A DNA stretch of 64,000 nt from NCBI RefSeq assembly GCF_009761815.1, contig NZ_RWIN01000142.1, positions 1-64,000 of the forward strand, in the 5' to 3' direction. Within the stretch, counting starts at the first letter, position 1. Each line of letters starts with the position of its first letter. Below are positions 1-7,869 of the stretch, piece by piece. Source of the stretch: Pseudomonas sp. PB120 (GTDB taxonomy: Bacteria > Pseudomonadota > Gammaproteobacteria > Pseudomonadales > Pseudomonadaceae). A program made the position numbers and the translations under genes. Under the pieces are notes generated by a model, which did no database searches, was not told the DNA's origin, and saw only the letters and a list, made by a program, of their open reading frames with translations.

Positions 1-80
1 CGATGGACTTCCAGACAACGCGACCCTCCAGACAGGGCGCGTCATCGTTGACGTCCATCGCCAGCAGGCTGGCTCCCACA
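1..80. repeat. REPIN (inverted REP doublet), left arm cut by the window edge
   Basis: The right arm at 58-80 is a REP palindrome of the ccagcaggctgg type ending in cccaca. The spacer at 38-60, read on the minus strand, carries the same GATGGACGTCAACGATGACG-like core as the 100-bp REPINs further along. If this copy is also 100 bp, its left arm would end at base 3, and the window does begin with cga, the expected arm end. REPINs are non-autonomous repeats mobilised by RAYT transposases; no RAYT gene lies in this window. Confidence 0.8.
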
Positions 81-94
81 GGGGGAAGTGCGCG

Positions 95-370
95 CATCAG
101 AAGAATCAGGTCGGCCCGAAGGCCGCCTCGCTTTGTTTTTGATCGAGGCGCCCCGTTAAACCACGATGGCCGAACGCAGGCGTTGCTCCGTGGGGAAACC
201 GGCAGGACGCCGGTTTAGCCGCCCCCGGCCATGGATGGCCGATGGCGGCGACCCACGGAGCAATGCCGGAGTGAGGGCATGCCGAGCCTTAGCGAGGCAC
301 CAAGTGGTGGGGCAAGAGCGTTTGGTTACTTTGTGCTTTTCAAAGTGACCCGCTGTAAAAGCGGAACCAA
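95..370. repeat. Structured dispersed intergenic repeat upstream of ppc
   Basis: This non-coding stretch holds nested hairpins: imperfect inverted copies of ttgctccgtggg (183-194 and 252-263), aaaccggc/gccggttt (196-203 and 209-216), ggccat/atggcc (227-232 and 235-240) and ccgct/agcgg (350-354 and 360-364). From memory, closely similar sequence recurs between genes in many Pseudomonas genomes, where it is often mis-annotated as short hypothetical proteins. The edges are approximate. No reading frame here has a ribosome binding site or protein-like composition. Positions 371-504 hold the ppc upstream region, in which I see no clear promoter. Confidence 0.6.
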
Positions 371-504
371 TAGTCGCCGCTACCGAAGAAACGGATATGC
401 ATACCCAAACACAATTCCCCATACCCCCCCGCTTGTAAGAAGCCCTCTACAGCGGCACTCTCTACCCACAAAGCAAACCCGGATTTTTCGCTGGAGACCT
501 GCTG

Positions 505-3135
505 ATGACCGATATTGATGCACGCTTGCGCGAGGACGTTCACCTGTTGGGTGAACTGTTGGGCAACACCATTCGTGAACAATACGGAGACGCCTTCCTC
601 GACAAGATCGAACAGATCCGCAAGGGCGCCAAGGCCGACCGTCGCGGTTCGATGGACGCCGAACTGAGCGCCAGCCTCAACCAGTTGAGCGAAGGCGAAT
701 TGCTGCCGGTAGCCCGTGCCTTCAACCAGTTTCTCAACCTGGCCAATATCGCCGAGCAATACCAGCTGATTCACCGTCGTGAAGAATCCCAGCCAGCGCC
801 GTTCGAATCCCGGGTCCTGCCTGAACTGCTCGCACGCCTGCTCGCCGAAGGCCACAGCGCCGAATCCCTGGCCCGGCAACTGGGCCGTCTGGAAATCGAA
901 CTGGTGTTGACGGCTCACCCGACCGAAGTCGCTCGCCGCACACTGATCCAGAAATACGACGCCATCGCCGCGCAACTCGCCGCCCAGGACCATCGCGACC
1001 TGACCACAGCTGAGCGCGAGCAAATCCACGCAAAGTTGCAGCGTCTGATCGCCGAAGCGTGGCACACCGAAGAAATCCGCCGGACTCGCCCGACCCCGGT
1101 CGACGAAGCCAAGTGGGGTTTCGCGGTGATCGAGCATTCGCTGTGGCAGGCGATCCCCAACTATTTGCGAAAAGCCGACAAAGCCCTGCATGACGCCACC
1201 GGCCTGCACCTTGCGCTTGAGGCCGCGCCGATTCGTTTTGCCTCGTGGATGGGCGGCGACCGGGATGGCAACCCCAACGTGACGGCTGCCGTCACCCGCG
1301 AAGTCTTGCTGCTGGCGCGCTGGATGGCTGCCGATCTGTTCGTGCGCGATGTCGATCACCTCGCTGCCGAGTTGTCGATGCAGCAGGCCAGCGACGCGCT
1401 CAAAGCCAAGGCCGGGGACAGCGCCGAACCGTATCGCGCCGTGCTTAAACAGCTGCGTGAACGCCTGCGTGCAACACGTAACTGGGCGCATGCCGCCTTG
1501 ACCACACCGACGCCGGCGCCGGCTGATGTGCTGCAAAACAACCGCGACCTGCTGGATCCGCTGGAGCTCTGCTACCAGTCGCTGCACGAGTGCGGCATGG
1601 GCGTGATCGCTGACGGCCCGTTGCTCGATTGCCTGCGTCGGGCGGTGACGTTCGGGTTGTTCCTGGTGCGCCTCGATGTGCGTCAGGACTCGTCGCGCCA
1701 TACCGCCGCCATGACAGAAATCACCGATTACCTCGGCGTCGGTCGTTACGAGGACTGGAGTGAGGAAGAGCGCATCGCCTTCCTGATGCAAGAACTGAAC
1801 AACCGTCGCCCGCTGCTGCCAGCGTATTTCAAACCCTCCGCCGATACCGCCGAAGTGCTGGCAACCTGCCGGGAAATCGCGGCAGCGCCGGGGGCTTCGC
1901 TTGGTTCGTATGTGATCTCCATGGCCGGTGCGGCTTCCGATGTGCTCGCCGTGCAATTGCTGCTCAAAGAGTCTGGCGTGCTGCGGCCGATGCGCGTGGT
2001 GCCGTTGTTCGAAACCCTCGCCGACCTCGATAACGCCGGCCCGGTGATTGAAAAACTGTTGCTGTTGCCGGGGTATCGCGCGCGACTGCAAGGGCCGCAG
2101 GAAGTGATGATCGGTTACTCCGATTCGGCCAAGGATGCCGGTACCACGGCGGCGGCCTGGGCGCAGTATCGGGCGCAGGAGCGTTTGGTGGATATTTGCC
2201 GCGAGCAACAAGTGGAGCTGCTGTTGTTCCACGGTCGCGGCGGCACCGTGGGCCGCGGTGGTGGCCCGGCGCACGCGGCGATTCTGTCGCAGCCGCCGGG
2301 GTCGGTGGCGGGGCGCTTCCGCACCACCGAGCAGGGGGAAATGATTCGATTCAAATTCGGCCTGCCAGACATCGCCGAACAAAACCTCAATCTGTATCTG
2401 GCGGCGGTGCTGGAAGCGACCTTGCTGCCACCGCCACCACCGGAGCCGGCGTGGCGTCACCTGATGGACGAATTGGCAGCTGACGGTGTCAGCGCTTACC
2501 GCGCCGTGGTGCGGGAAAACCCACAATTCGTCGAGTATTTCCGCCAGTCCACGCCGGAGCAGGAGTTGGGACGTCTGCCACTGGGTAGCCGTCCGGCCAA
2601 ACGCCGCGCCGGCGGGATCGAAAGTTTGCGGGCCATCCCGTGGATCTTCGGCTGGACCCAGACCCGTCTGATGTTACCGGCCTGGCTCGGCTGGGAAGCA
2701 GCATTGAGCAAGGCGCTGGAGCGCGGCGAAGGTGAGTTGCTGGGGCAGATGCGCGAGCAGTGGCCGTTCTTCCGTACCCGCATCGACATGCTGGAAATGG
2801 TGTTGGCCAAGGCCGATGCGGATATCGCCCAATCCTACGATGAGCGCCTGGTCGAGTCAGAATTGCTACCTTTGGGCGCGCATTTACGCGACCTATTGTC
2901 GCAGGCATGTTCGGTGGTCCTGGGGCTGACCGGGCAGTCGCAGCTACTGGCACATAGCCCTGACACCCTCGAATTCATCCGATTGCGCAACACCTACCTC
3001 GACCCGCTGCATCTATTGCAGGCCGAACTGTTGGCCCGTTCGCGGCAACAGGAAGTGGCACAGGGCAGCCCGGTAGAACAGGCGCTGCTGGTGTCTGTGG
3101 CGGGGATTGCCGCCGGTTTGCGTAATACCGGCTAA
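505..3135 (+). CDS. ppc: Phosphoenolpyruvate carboxylase
   Basis: This cytoplasmic enzyme carboxylates phosphoenolpyruvate with bicarbonate to oxaloacetate, refilling the TCA cycle. The product is 876 aa, the usual bacterial length. The first signature, TAHPT, has its catalytic His at 138. The glycine-rich FHGRGGTVGRGGG loop lies at 575-587, and the protein ends in the typical RNTG. The chosen ATG at 505 is preceded by a GGAGA ribosome binding site at 493-497. The gene stands alone, between the structured repeat upstream and a 288-bp gap before adk. That gap (3136-3423) holds only a small tggccg/cggcca hairpin at 3333-3350. The large open frame on the opposite strand is a codon-bias shadow. 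Confidence 0.98.
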   Translation: MTDIDARLREDVHLLGELLGNTIREQYGDAFLDKIEQIRKGAKADRRGSMDAELSASLNQLSEGELLPVARAFNQFLNLANIAEQYQLIHRREESQPAPFESRVLPELLARLLAEGHSAESLARQLGRLEIELVLTAHPTEVARRTLIQKYDAIAAQLAAQDHRDLTTAEREQIHAKLQRLIAEAWHTEEIRRTRPTPVDEAKWGFAVIEHSLWQAIPNYLRKADKALHDATGLHLALEAAPIRFASWMGGDRDGNPNVTAAVTREVLLLARWMAADLFVRDVDHLAAELSMQQASDALKAKAGDSAEPYRAVLKQLRERLRATRNWAHAALTTPTPAPADVLQNNRDLLDPLELCYQSLHECGMGVIADGPLLDCLRRAVTFGLFLVRLDVRQDSSRHTAAMTEITDYLGVGRYEDWSEEERIAFLMQELNNRRPLLPAYFKPSADTAEVLATCREIAAAPGASLGSYVISMAGAASDVLAVQLLLKESGVLRPMRVVPLFETLADLDNAGPVIEKLLLLPGYRARLQGPQEVMIGYSDSAKDAGTTAAAWAQYRAQERLVDICREQQVELLLFHGRGGTVGRGGGPAHAAILSQPPGSVAGRFRTTEQGEMIRFKFGLPDIAEQNLNLYLAAVLEATLLPPPPPEPAWRHLMDELAADGVSAYRAVVRENPQFVEYFRQSTPEQELGRLPLGSRPAKRRAGGIESLRAIPWIFGWTQTRLMLPAWLGWEAALSKALERGEGELLGQMREQWPFFRTRIDMLEMVLAKADADIAQSYDERLVESELLPLGAHLRDLLSQACSVVLGLTGQSQLLAHSPDTLEFIRLRNTYLDPLHLLQAELLARSRQQEVAQGSPVEQALLVSVAGIAAGLRNTG

Positions 3136-3423
3136 GGTTTTTGTCGTGGGGGCAGGCACCCGGCGCGCGCGTCGAGTGCCTCGGGGCGAGGGGCTGAAAA
3201 GTGCGGTCAGGCGACAGTTAATGATGGGGTTGCGACTTGGGGTACCCCCTCGCAAGGTCACGCAAGGCGCTGGTTTCTCCGACTTTCGGCGGCTTGTGTG
3301 CGTAGGATCTGCTGTGTATCTTGATCAGCCTTTGGCCGTTTGGGCGGCCACGACCCTATTTTTGAGATTGGCCCCACGAGGCGAATCTGACGTTATCTAT
3401 ATAAAAAATTGAGGAGCACATCG

Positions 3424-4071
3424 ATGCGCGTCATTCTGCTGGGAGCTCCCGGGGCCGGTAAAGGTACTCAGGCTAAGTTCATCACCGAGAAATTCGGCAT
3501 TCCGCAAATCTCCACGGGCGACATGCTGCGCGCAGCGGTCAAGGCCGGCACCGAGCTGGGCATCAAGGCAAAGGGCATCATGGATGCTGGCGGCCTGGTC
3601 TCCGATGACTTGATCATCGCCTTGGTCAAGGACCGCATTGCCCAGTCCGACTGCGCCAACGGTTTCCTGTTCGATGGTTTCCCGCGCACGATTCCTCAGG
3701 CTGAAGCGTTGGTAACCGCCGGCGTCGAGCTGGACAACGTGGTCGAAATCGCCGTCGATGACGAGGAAATCGTTCAGCGTATTGCCGGTCGCCGCGTTCA
3801 CGAGGCCAGCGGCCGCGTGTACCACACCGTCTACAACCCGCCGAAAATTGCCGGCAAGGATGACATCACCGGCGAAGACCTGGTGCAGCGCAAGGACGAC
3901 ACCGAAGAAACCGTGCGTCATCGCCTGTCGGTCTACCACTCCCAGACCAAGCCACTGGTAGCTTTCTACCAGAACCTGGCCGCGGATCAGGGCAAGCCGA
4001 AGTACAGCCACATCGCTGGCGTTGGCTCGGTTGAAGCAATTACCGGCAAAGTGCTTGAAGCGCTGAGCTGA
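3424..4071 (+). CDS. adk: Adenylate kinase
   Basis: Adenylate kinase interconverts ATP + AMP and 2 ADP in the cytoplasm. The 215-aa product begins with the P-loop GAPGAGKGT at 7-15. It has the AMP-site FDGFPRT at 83-89 and a long LID domain at about 122-159 with no Cys zinc cluster, as in other gammaproteobacterial long-form kinases. The ATG at 3424 is chosen over an in-frame ATG at 3409 because GAGGAG (3411-3416) sits just before it and the P-loop family start is MRVILLGAPG. An AT-rich tatctatataaaaaa stretch at 3394-3408 could be part of its promoter. A terminator-like hairpin follows. Confidence 0.98.
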   Translation: MRVILLGAPGAGKGTQAKFITEKFGIPQISTGDMLRAAVKAGTELGIKAKGIMDAGGLVSDDLIIALVKDRIAQSDCANGFLFDGFPRTIPQAEALVTAGVELDNVVEIAVDDEEIVQRIAGRRVHEASGRVYHTVYNPPKIAGKDDITGEDLVQRKDDTEETVRHRLSVYHSQTKPLVAFYQNLAADQGKPKYSHIAGVGSVEAITGKVLEALS

Positions 4072-4086
4072 TAACGGCTTCATCTT

Positions 4087-4117
4087 CTACGGCCCGCTTG
4101 CGGGCCGTAGTTGTTTA
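4087..4117 (+). terminator. Rho-independent terminator after adk
   Basis: Perfect 11-bp stem: ctacggcccgc (4087-4097) pairs with gcgggccgtag (4100-4110) across a 2-base tt gap. It is followed by ttgttta. It lies 16 nt after the adk stop and before tsaB, so the two genes are probably separate units, although the T-run is short. Confidence 0.7.
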
Positions 4118-4157
4118 TACTGGCGCACTTTTCCTGAACTCTCTTACGGATACATCG

Positions 4158-4832
4158 ATGAGCACCTTGCTGGCCCTGGACACCGCGACTGAAGCTTGCT
4201 CCGTTGCCTTGCTGCATGACGGCAAGGTCACGAGCCATTACGAGGTGATTCCGCGCCTGCATGCGCAAAAGCTGCTGCCGATGATCCAGCAATTACTCGC
4301 TGATGCCGGCACCACCCTGCAAGCGGTCGACGCCATTGCGTTCGGTCGTGGGCCGGGCGCTTTCACCGGTGTGCGCATCGCCATCGGTGTGGTGCAAGGG
4401 TTGGCCTTTGCGCTGGATCGGCCGGTGCTGCCGGTATCGAACCTGGCAGTGCTGGCGCAACGTGCCTATCGTGAGCAGGGCGTAAGCCAGGTGGCTGCCG
4501 CCATCGATGCGCGGATGGACGAAGTGTATTGGGGTTGCTACCGCGAAACGGCGGGGGAGATGCGCCTGGTCGGCAATGAAGCCGTGTTGCCACCGGAAGT
4601 CGCGGCATTGCCGGCCGATGCCAGTGGCGACTGGTTCGGTGCGGGCACCGGTTGGGGTTATGCCGAACGCATTGCTGTCGACCTGGTTGGGCAAGATGCG
4701 GGCATGTTGCCTCACGCTGAAGACTTGCTGACGCTTGCGCGTTTTGCCTGGGAGCGCGGCGAGGCGATTGTGGCTGATCAGGCCCAGCCGGTTTACCTGC
4801 GCGATAAAGTGGCGACACCTAAAGCCCGTTGA
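4158..4832 (+). CDS. tsaB: tRNA threonylcarbamoyladenosine biosynthesis protein TsaB
   Basis: TsaB is the inactive ASKHA-fold partner of TsaD in the TsaB-TsaD-TsaE complex, which transfers threonylcarbamoyl to A37 of ANN-decoding tRNAs (t6A). The 224-aa product starts MSTLLALDTATEACSVAL and carries the family GRGPGAFTGVRI motif near residues 67-78. An upstream in-frame ATG at 4098 lies inside the terminator hairpin, so 4158 is the likely start. Together with TcdA (24108) and CsdA/CsdE (25194-26800), the window holds several genes of the t6A to ct6A route. TsaC, TsaD and TsaE are not here. Confidence 0.96.
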   Translation: MSTLLALDTATEACSVALLHDGKVTSHYEVIPRLHAQKLLPMIQQLLADAGTTLQAVDAIAFGRGPGAFTGVRIAIGVVQGLAFALDRPVLPVSNLAVLAQRAYREQGVSQVAAAIDARMDEVYWGCYRETAGEMRLVGNEAVLPPEVAALPADASGDWFGAGTGWGYAERIAVDLVGQDAGMLPHAEDLLTLARFAWERGEAIVADQAQPVYLRDKVATPKAR

Positions 4833-4845
4833 TACCCATTGCTTT

Positions 4846-4950
4846 TGTGGCGAGGGAGCTTGCTCCCGCTGGGCCGCGAAGCGGCCCCCAATGCGACTGC
4901 TGCGCAGCCGAGCGGGACGGTGCGGCGTTCCGACAAGCTCCCTCGCCACA
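4846..4950. repeat. REP-like inverted doublet, gagggagcttgctcccgc variant
   Basis: A 17-bp arm, tgtggcgagggagcttg (4846-4862), is perfectly inverted as caagctccctcgccaca at 4934-4950. The spacer holds a further gggccgc-gcggccc stem. This is a different sequence class from the other REPs in the window. It sits 13 nt after tsaB and may end or stabilise its transcript. The rest of the gap to 5114 is AT-richer and shows no gene. Confidence 0.8.
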
Positions 4951-5114
4951 ATTAGAGATACATCCAGATCCAGTAGTCCGCACACAGCCAATCGTCGCTT
5001 TATACCCCCCGCTTTTAAACCTTTTCCCAATTCTGTGTTCTAGTTATCACCAAGCGGTTTGCGAAGTGGGCTATGCGCCACTAAACTGCCATCATTGATA
5101 CCGGACATGTACTC

Positions 5115-5420
5115 ATGCGTATAGACGGCGTTTCCTCTCAGTCCTACCCCATCAAGCGCAAGCCTCGCAAAGGCCCTGTGGCGGATGACGACTTCGTCGA
5201 TATCGACGGCGAGCTGGAAATTCCCTCCGAAGAGCAACTGGCGGCCCGCGCTGCCAAGGCTTCCGCGCAACGTCTGGCGAATCTGCCGGCGCGTCAACAA
5301 GACATGCTTTACCACCGCGCCATGAGCAAGAGCGTCGCCATGGCACTCGCCAGCTACCTGAGCACCGCAGGTTTTGTCGATTGGGACGCTGATGTCGTGG
5401 GCCTCGACCTGTACATCTGA
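5115..5420 (+). CDS. Conserved hypothetical protein, small acidic/Ala-rich
   Basis: The product is 101 aa, with no signal peptide or membrane segment. The N-terminus is basic (MRIDGVSSQSYPIKRKPRKG), followed by an acidic stretch (DDDFVDIDGELEIPSEEQL) and a helical, Ala-rich half that may fold around a short hydrophobic segment near MALASYLSTAGF. I cannot assign a function. The stop codon shares one base with the ATG of the DUF72 gene (TGATG at 5418-5422), so the two are translationally coupled and probably work in one transcript. The ribosome binding site is weak. The frame is supported by composition and by that overlap. Confidence 0.75.
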   Translation: MRIDGVSSQSYPIKRKPRKGPVADDDFVDIDGELEIPSEEQLAARAAKASAQRLANLPARQQDMLYHRAMSKSVAMALASYLSTAGFVDWDADVVGLDLYI

Positions 5421-6280
5421 TGTGGCTGCCTTACTACCTCGGCTGCCCGTCCTGGAGTGAAAACGCCTGGCGCGACTACCTGTATCCGCAAGACGCCAAA
5501 CCCGCCGAATTTCTGAATCTCTATTGCCAAGTGTTCAACGCCGTAGAAGGCAACACCACCTTCTACGCGAGCCCGGCTGCCAGCACTGTGCAGCGCTGGG
5601 CTGAAACCATGCCCGAGCACTTTCGCTTCACCGCCAAGTTCCCCGGCGACATCAGCCACGGCGGCGACCTGCGCGAACAGCTGACCGCTGCCGAGACGTT
5701 CCTGCAATTACTCAGCCCGCTGGGCGGACGCGTTTCGCCGCTCTGGCTGCAACTGTCAAAAAGCTTTACGCCGCAACGGTTGCACGAACTCGCGGGATTT
5801 ATCGACGCGGTGGAGAGGCCGCTGGCCATCGAAGTGCGGCACGACGATTTCTTCGCCAAGGGCGATGCCGAGCGTCAGCTCAATCGCCTGCTGCGGGATC
5901 GCGGCGTCGAGCGCATCTGCCTCGATCCCCGTGCGCTGTTCAGTTGCACCTCAACCGATCCTTCGGTGCTCCACGCGCAATCAAAGAAGCCGAGGGTGCC
6001 GCCTCGTCCGGCAGCGTTCACTCAGTTCCCACAAGTGCGCTTCATCGGTCATCCGCAACTCGAGGCCAACGACCCGTTCCTGGAACCCTGGGTTGAAAAA
6101 ATCGCCCTGTGGATCGAGGAGGGCCGCACGCCTTATATCTTCCTGCACACCGCCGACAACCTGCAGGCCGCCCGGCTGGCGCAACGTTTTCACGCAAAAC
6201 TGATGCTGCGTTTGCCTGGCTTGCCACCGCTGCCTGAGCTATACAGAGAGCCCGCCATCGAGCAACTTGGCCTGCTCTGA
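5420..6280 (+). CDS. DUF72 family TIM-barrel protein (YecE-like)
   Basis: The 286-aa product has the DUF72 opening YYLGCPSWSENAW, the NTTFYASPAASTVQRW motif near residues 45-60 and the FRFTAKFP strand that mark this family. DUF72 proteins are predicted TIM barrels of unproven biochemical activity. The start overlaps the stop of the preceding 101-aa gene by one base, so translation is coupled. No signal peptide is visible, which implies a cytoplasmic protein. Residues near 185-200 (SKKPRVPPRPAAF) are basic and proline-rich and may form a loop. The assignment to the family is firm; the function is unknown. Confidence 0.9.
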   Translation: MWLPYYLGCPSWSENAWRDYLYPQDAKPAEFLNLYCQVFNAVEGNTTFYASPAASTVQRWAETMPEHFRFTAKFPGDISHGGDLREQLTAAETFLQLLSPLGGRVSPLWLQLSKSFTPQRLHELAGFIDAVERPLAIEVRHDDFFAKGDAERQLNRLLRDRGVERICLDPRALFSCTSTDPSVLHAQSKKPRVPPRPAAFTQFPQVRFIGHPQLEANDPFLEPWVEKIALWIEEGRTPYIFLHTADNLQAARLAQRFHAKLMLRLPGLPPLPELYREPAIEQLGLL

Positions 6281-6314
6281 GGCGGTTTCCTCGTCCGTTT
6301 ACAGGAGCCTGCCA

Positions 6315-7136
6315 ATGGATGCGCAAACACTTCGAGCCGAGGCGTTCAAAGCACTGCATGAACGTGACGGCGCCTTTGTCATTCCCAACCCATGGGACGC
6401 CGGCTCGGCGAAGATGCTCGCCAGCCTGGGTTTCGAAGCGCTGGCGACCACCAGTGCCGGTTACGCTTTTTCCAACGCCCGACCCGATGGCGCCATGACG
6501 CTGGACGATACCCTGGCGAACGTCCGGGCGATTGTCGCGGCCAGCGATCTGCCGGTTGCGGTCGACCTGGAAAACGGGTTTGCCGACGATCCCGCCGAAT
6601 GCGCCCAAAGCATCCTGCGAGCCGCCGCTGCCGGTGCCGTGGGTGGTTCGATCGAAGACGCCACGGGGCGCGAGGGCGCGCCGATCTATTGCTTCGAACA
6701 CGCTGTGGCGCGCATCGAAGCCGCCGTTGCCGCCGCCCGGAGTTTGCCGTTCCCGTTCATGCTGACGGCCCGGGCCGAGAACTATCTGCATGGCAATCCC
6801 GACCTAGCCGATACCCTTCGCCGCTTGCAAGCCTTTGCCGCAGCGGGGGCCGACGTGTTGTATGCGCCGGGCCTGCGCAGTGCTGAAGAGGTATTGGCGG
6901 TGGTGCGCGCGGTGGCGCCCAAACCGGTCAACGTGTTGATGTCCGGCGGGCTCAAATTGACGGTCGAGCAACTGAGCGAGATGGGCGTCAAGCGTGTCAG
7001 CGTCGGTTCGGCGCTCGCGTTGGCGGCCTATGGCGAGTTTTATCGCGCAGCCGAAGAGATTCGCACGTCAGGTACGTTCGGGTTCACGTCGAGGTTGATG
7101 CCGTATCAGCAGGCCAATCAACTGTTCAAGGGCTGA
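6315..7136 (+). CDS. Isocitrate lyase / PEP mutase superfamily protein
   Basis: This 273-aa protein has the superfamily fold motifs: NPWDAGSAKML near 25-35, the metal-site segment DLENGFAD at 84-91, SIEDATG at 112-118 and TARAEN at 151-156. The KKCGH-type catalytic loop of true isocitrate and methylisocitrate lyases is absent: ATGREGAP stands at that point. It is therefore not AceA or PrpB. Relatives include carboxyphosphonoenolpyruvate mutases and oxaloacetate decarboxylase-like enzymes, so a C-C or P-C lyase or mutase acting on an alpha-oxocarboxylate is plausible, with the substrate unknown. The ATG at 6315 has CAGGAG at 6302-6307; an earlier in-frame start at 6267 would overlap the DUF72 gene. 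Confidence 0.88.
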   Translation: MDAQTLRAEAFKALHERDGAFVIPNPWDAGSAKMLASLGFEALATTSAGYAFSNARPDGAMTLDDTLANVRAIVAASDLPVAVDLENGFADDPAECAQSILRAAAAGAVGGSIEDATGREGAPIYCFEHAVARIEAAVAAARSLPFPFMLTARAENYLHGNPDLADTLRRLQAFAAAGADVLYAPGLRSAEEVLAVVRAVAPKPVNVLMSGGLKLTVEQLSEMGVKRVSVGSALALAAYGEFYRAAEEIRTSGTFGFTSRLMPYQQANQLFKG

Positions 7137-7154
7137 CGATTCGGTTGCTGAGAG

Positions 7155-7775
7155 TTATGCGGCGATGCGCAGGTTTTGCAGAACGATCGGGCGTGCCCAG
7201 CCGTTATCGAAATCGAGTTGCTTCTGTTGTTCAACCAGTTCTTCGGGCGAGAACGGCGGGAATGGCTTGTCCAGCAGATGCAGTTCGAACTCGGCGATTG
7301 GCAGGTGCAAGGGGCGCGGTTGTGGCGCCGGGCCAGCTTCTGGCCCCGGTTGGCCAGCGTTCAACACGATAGGGCGAACCCAGCCGCTGTCGAAGTCCTG
7401 ATGTTGCTGCTGAGCGACGATTTCCTCAGCCGGGAACGGCGGGAAAGGTTTGTCGGCCAGGTCCATTTCGAACTCGGCAATCGGCAGGAACAAGGGCTCG
7501 GGAGGGCGAACCTCGGTGTCCTTCACATCACATTCACGCTGGGAAACGATGTGCGCCAGCAGGTCGCTGCCCACCGTCGGCTCCACCGGGCTGTCGAGAT
7601 CGACCGGTGGAAAGTTGAGCGAAGCCGGCACCACATCGCCCGACTGCTCGGCCAGCGCACGGGCAAAGAAGTCCTGCCAGATGTGACTGACGCCGCTCAG
7701 TGCCTGGGTATTTCGCAGGTTGTAGTCGCCGTAGGGCGAGATAAAACCTGTGATTGTGGGCTGAATGTCTGACAT
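7155..7775 (-). CDS. Hypothetical protein with a duplicated 45-residue motif
   Basis: The 206-aa product has no signal peptide. Residues 1-90 are unique. Residues 95-139 and 156-200 are two copies of one module, 31 of 45 positions identical, each with LPIAEFE, DKPFPPF, a Glu/Gln stretch, DFD, GW and RPIVL. A Pro/Gly/Ala-rich linker (140-155) joins them. The modules are acidic and hydrophobic-patterned and look like peptide ligands or small binding units rather than an enzyme. I do not recognise the family. It is transcribed divergently from rsmJ, 94 bp away, and has a GAGAGAA ribosome binding site 3 bases before its ATG. Confidence 0.8.
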   Translation of the reverse strand: MSDIQPTITGFISPYGDYNLRNTQALSGVSHIWQDFFARALAEQSGDVVPASLNFPPVDLDSPVEPTVGSDLLAHIVSQRECDVKDTEVRPPEPLFLPIAEFEMDLADKPFPPFPAEEIVAQQQHQDFDSGWVRPIVLNAGQPGPEAGPAPQPRPLHLPIAEFELHLLDKPFPPFSPEELVEQQKQLDFDNGWARPIVLQNLRIAA

Positions 7776-7869
7776 TTCTCTCGGTCGACGCTGAGGTCTG
7801 GCAAAATGCTCGATAGTTTTGTTATCGGCCGTTTTTGCCGATCATTAATTTTTTTGAGCGTCTTTTCCC

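Noticed and set aside
166..518. Overlapping short ORFs in the region before ppc
   Set aside because: They lie in the structured repeat, lack ribosome binding sites and have Arg/Pro/Gly-rich frame-independent composition.
340..2526. 728-codon open frame antisense to ppc
   Set aside because: It mirrors the third-position GC bias of ppc, is rich in Gln/Arg/His, has no ribosome binding site and resembles no protein family.
3107..3412. 101-codon ORF between ppc and adk
   Set aside because: It starts inside ppc, has no ribosome binding site and is Arg-rich without recognisable features.
6315..7136. Isocitrate or methylisocitrate lyase
   Set aside because: The KKCGH-type catalytic loop is missing.
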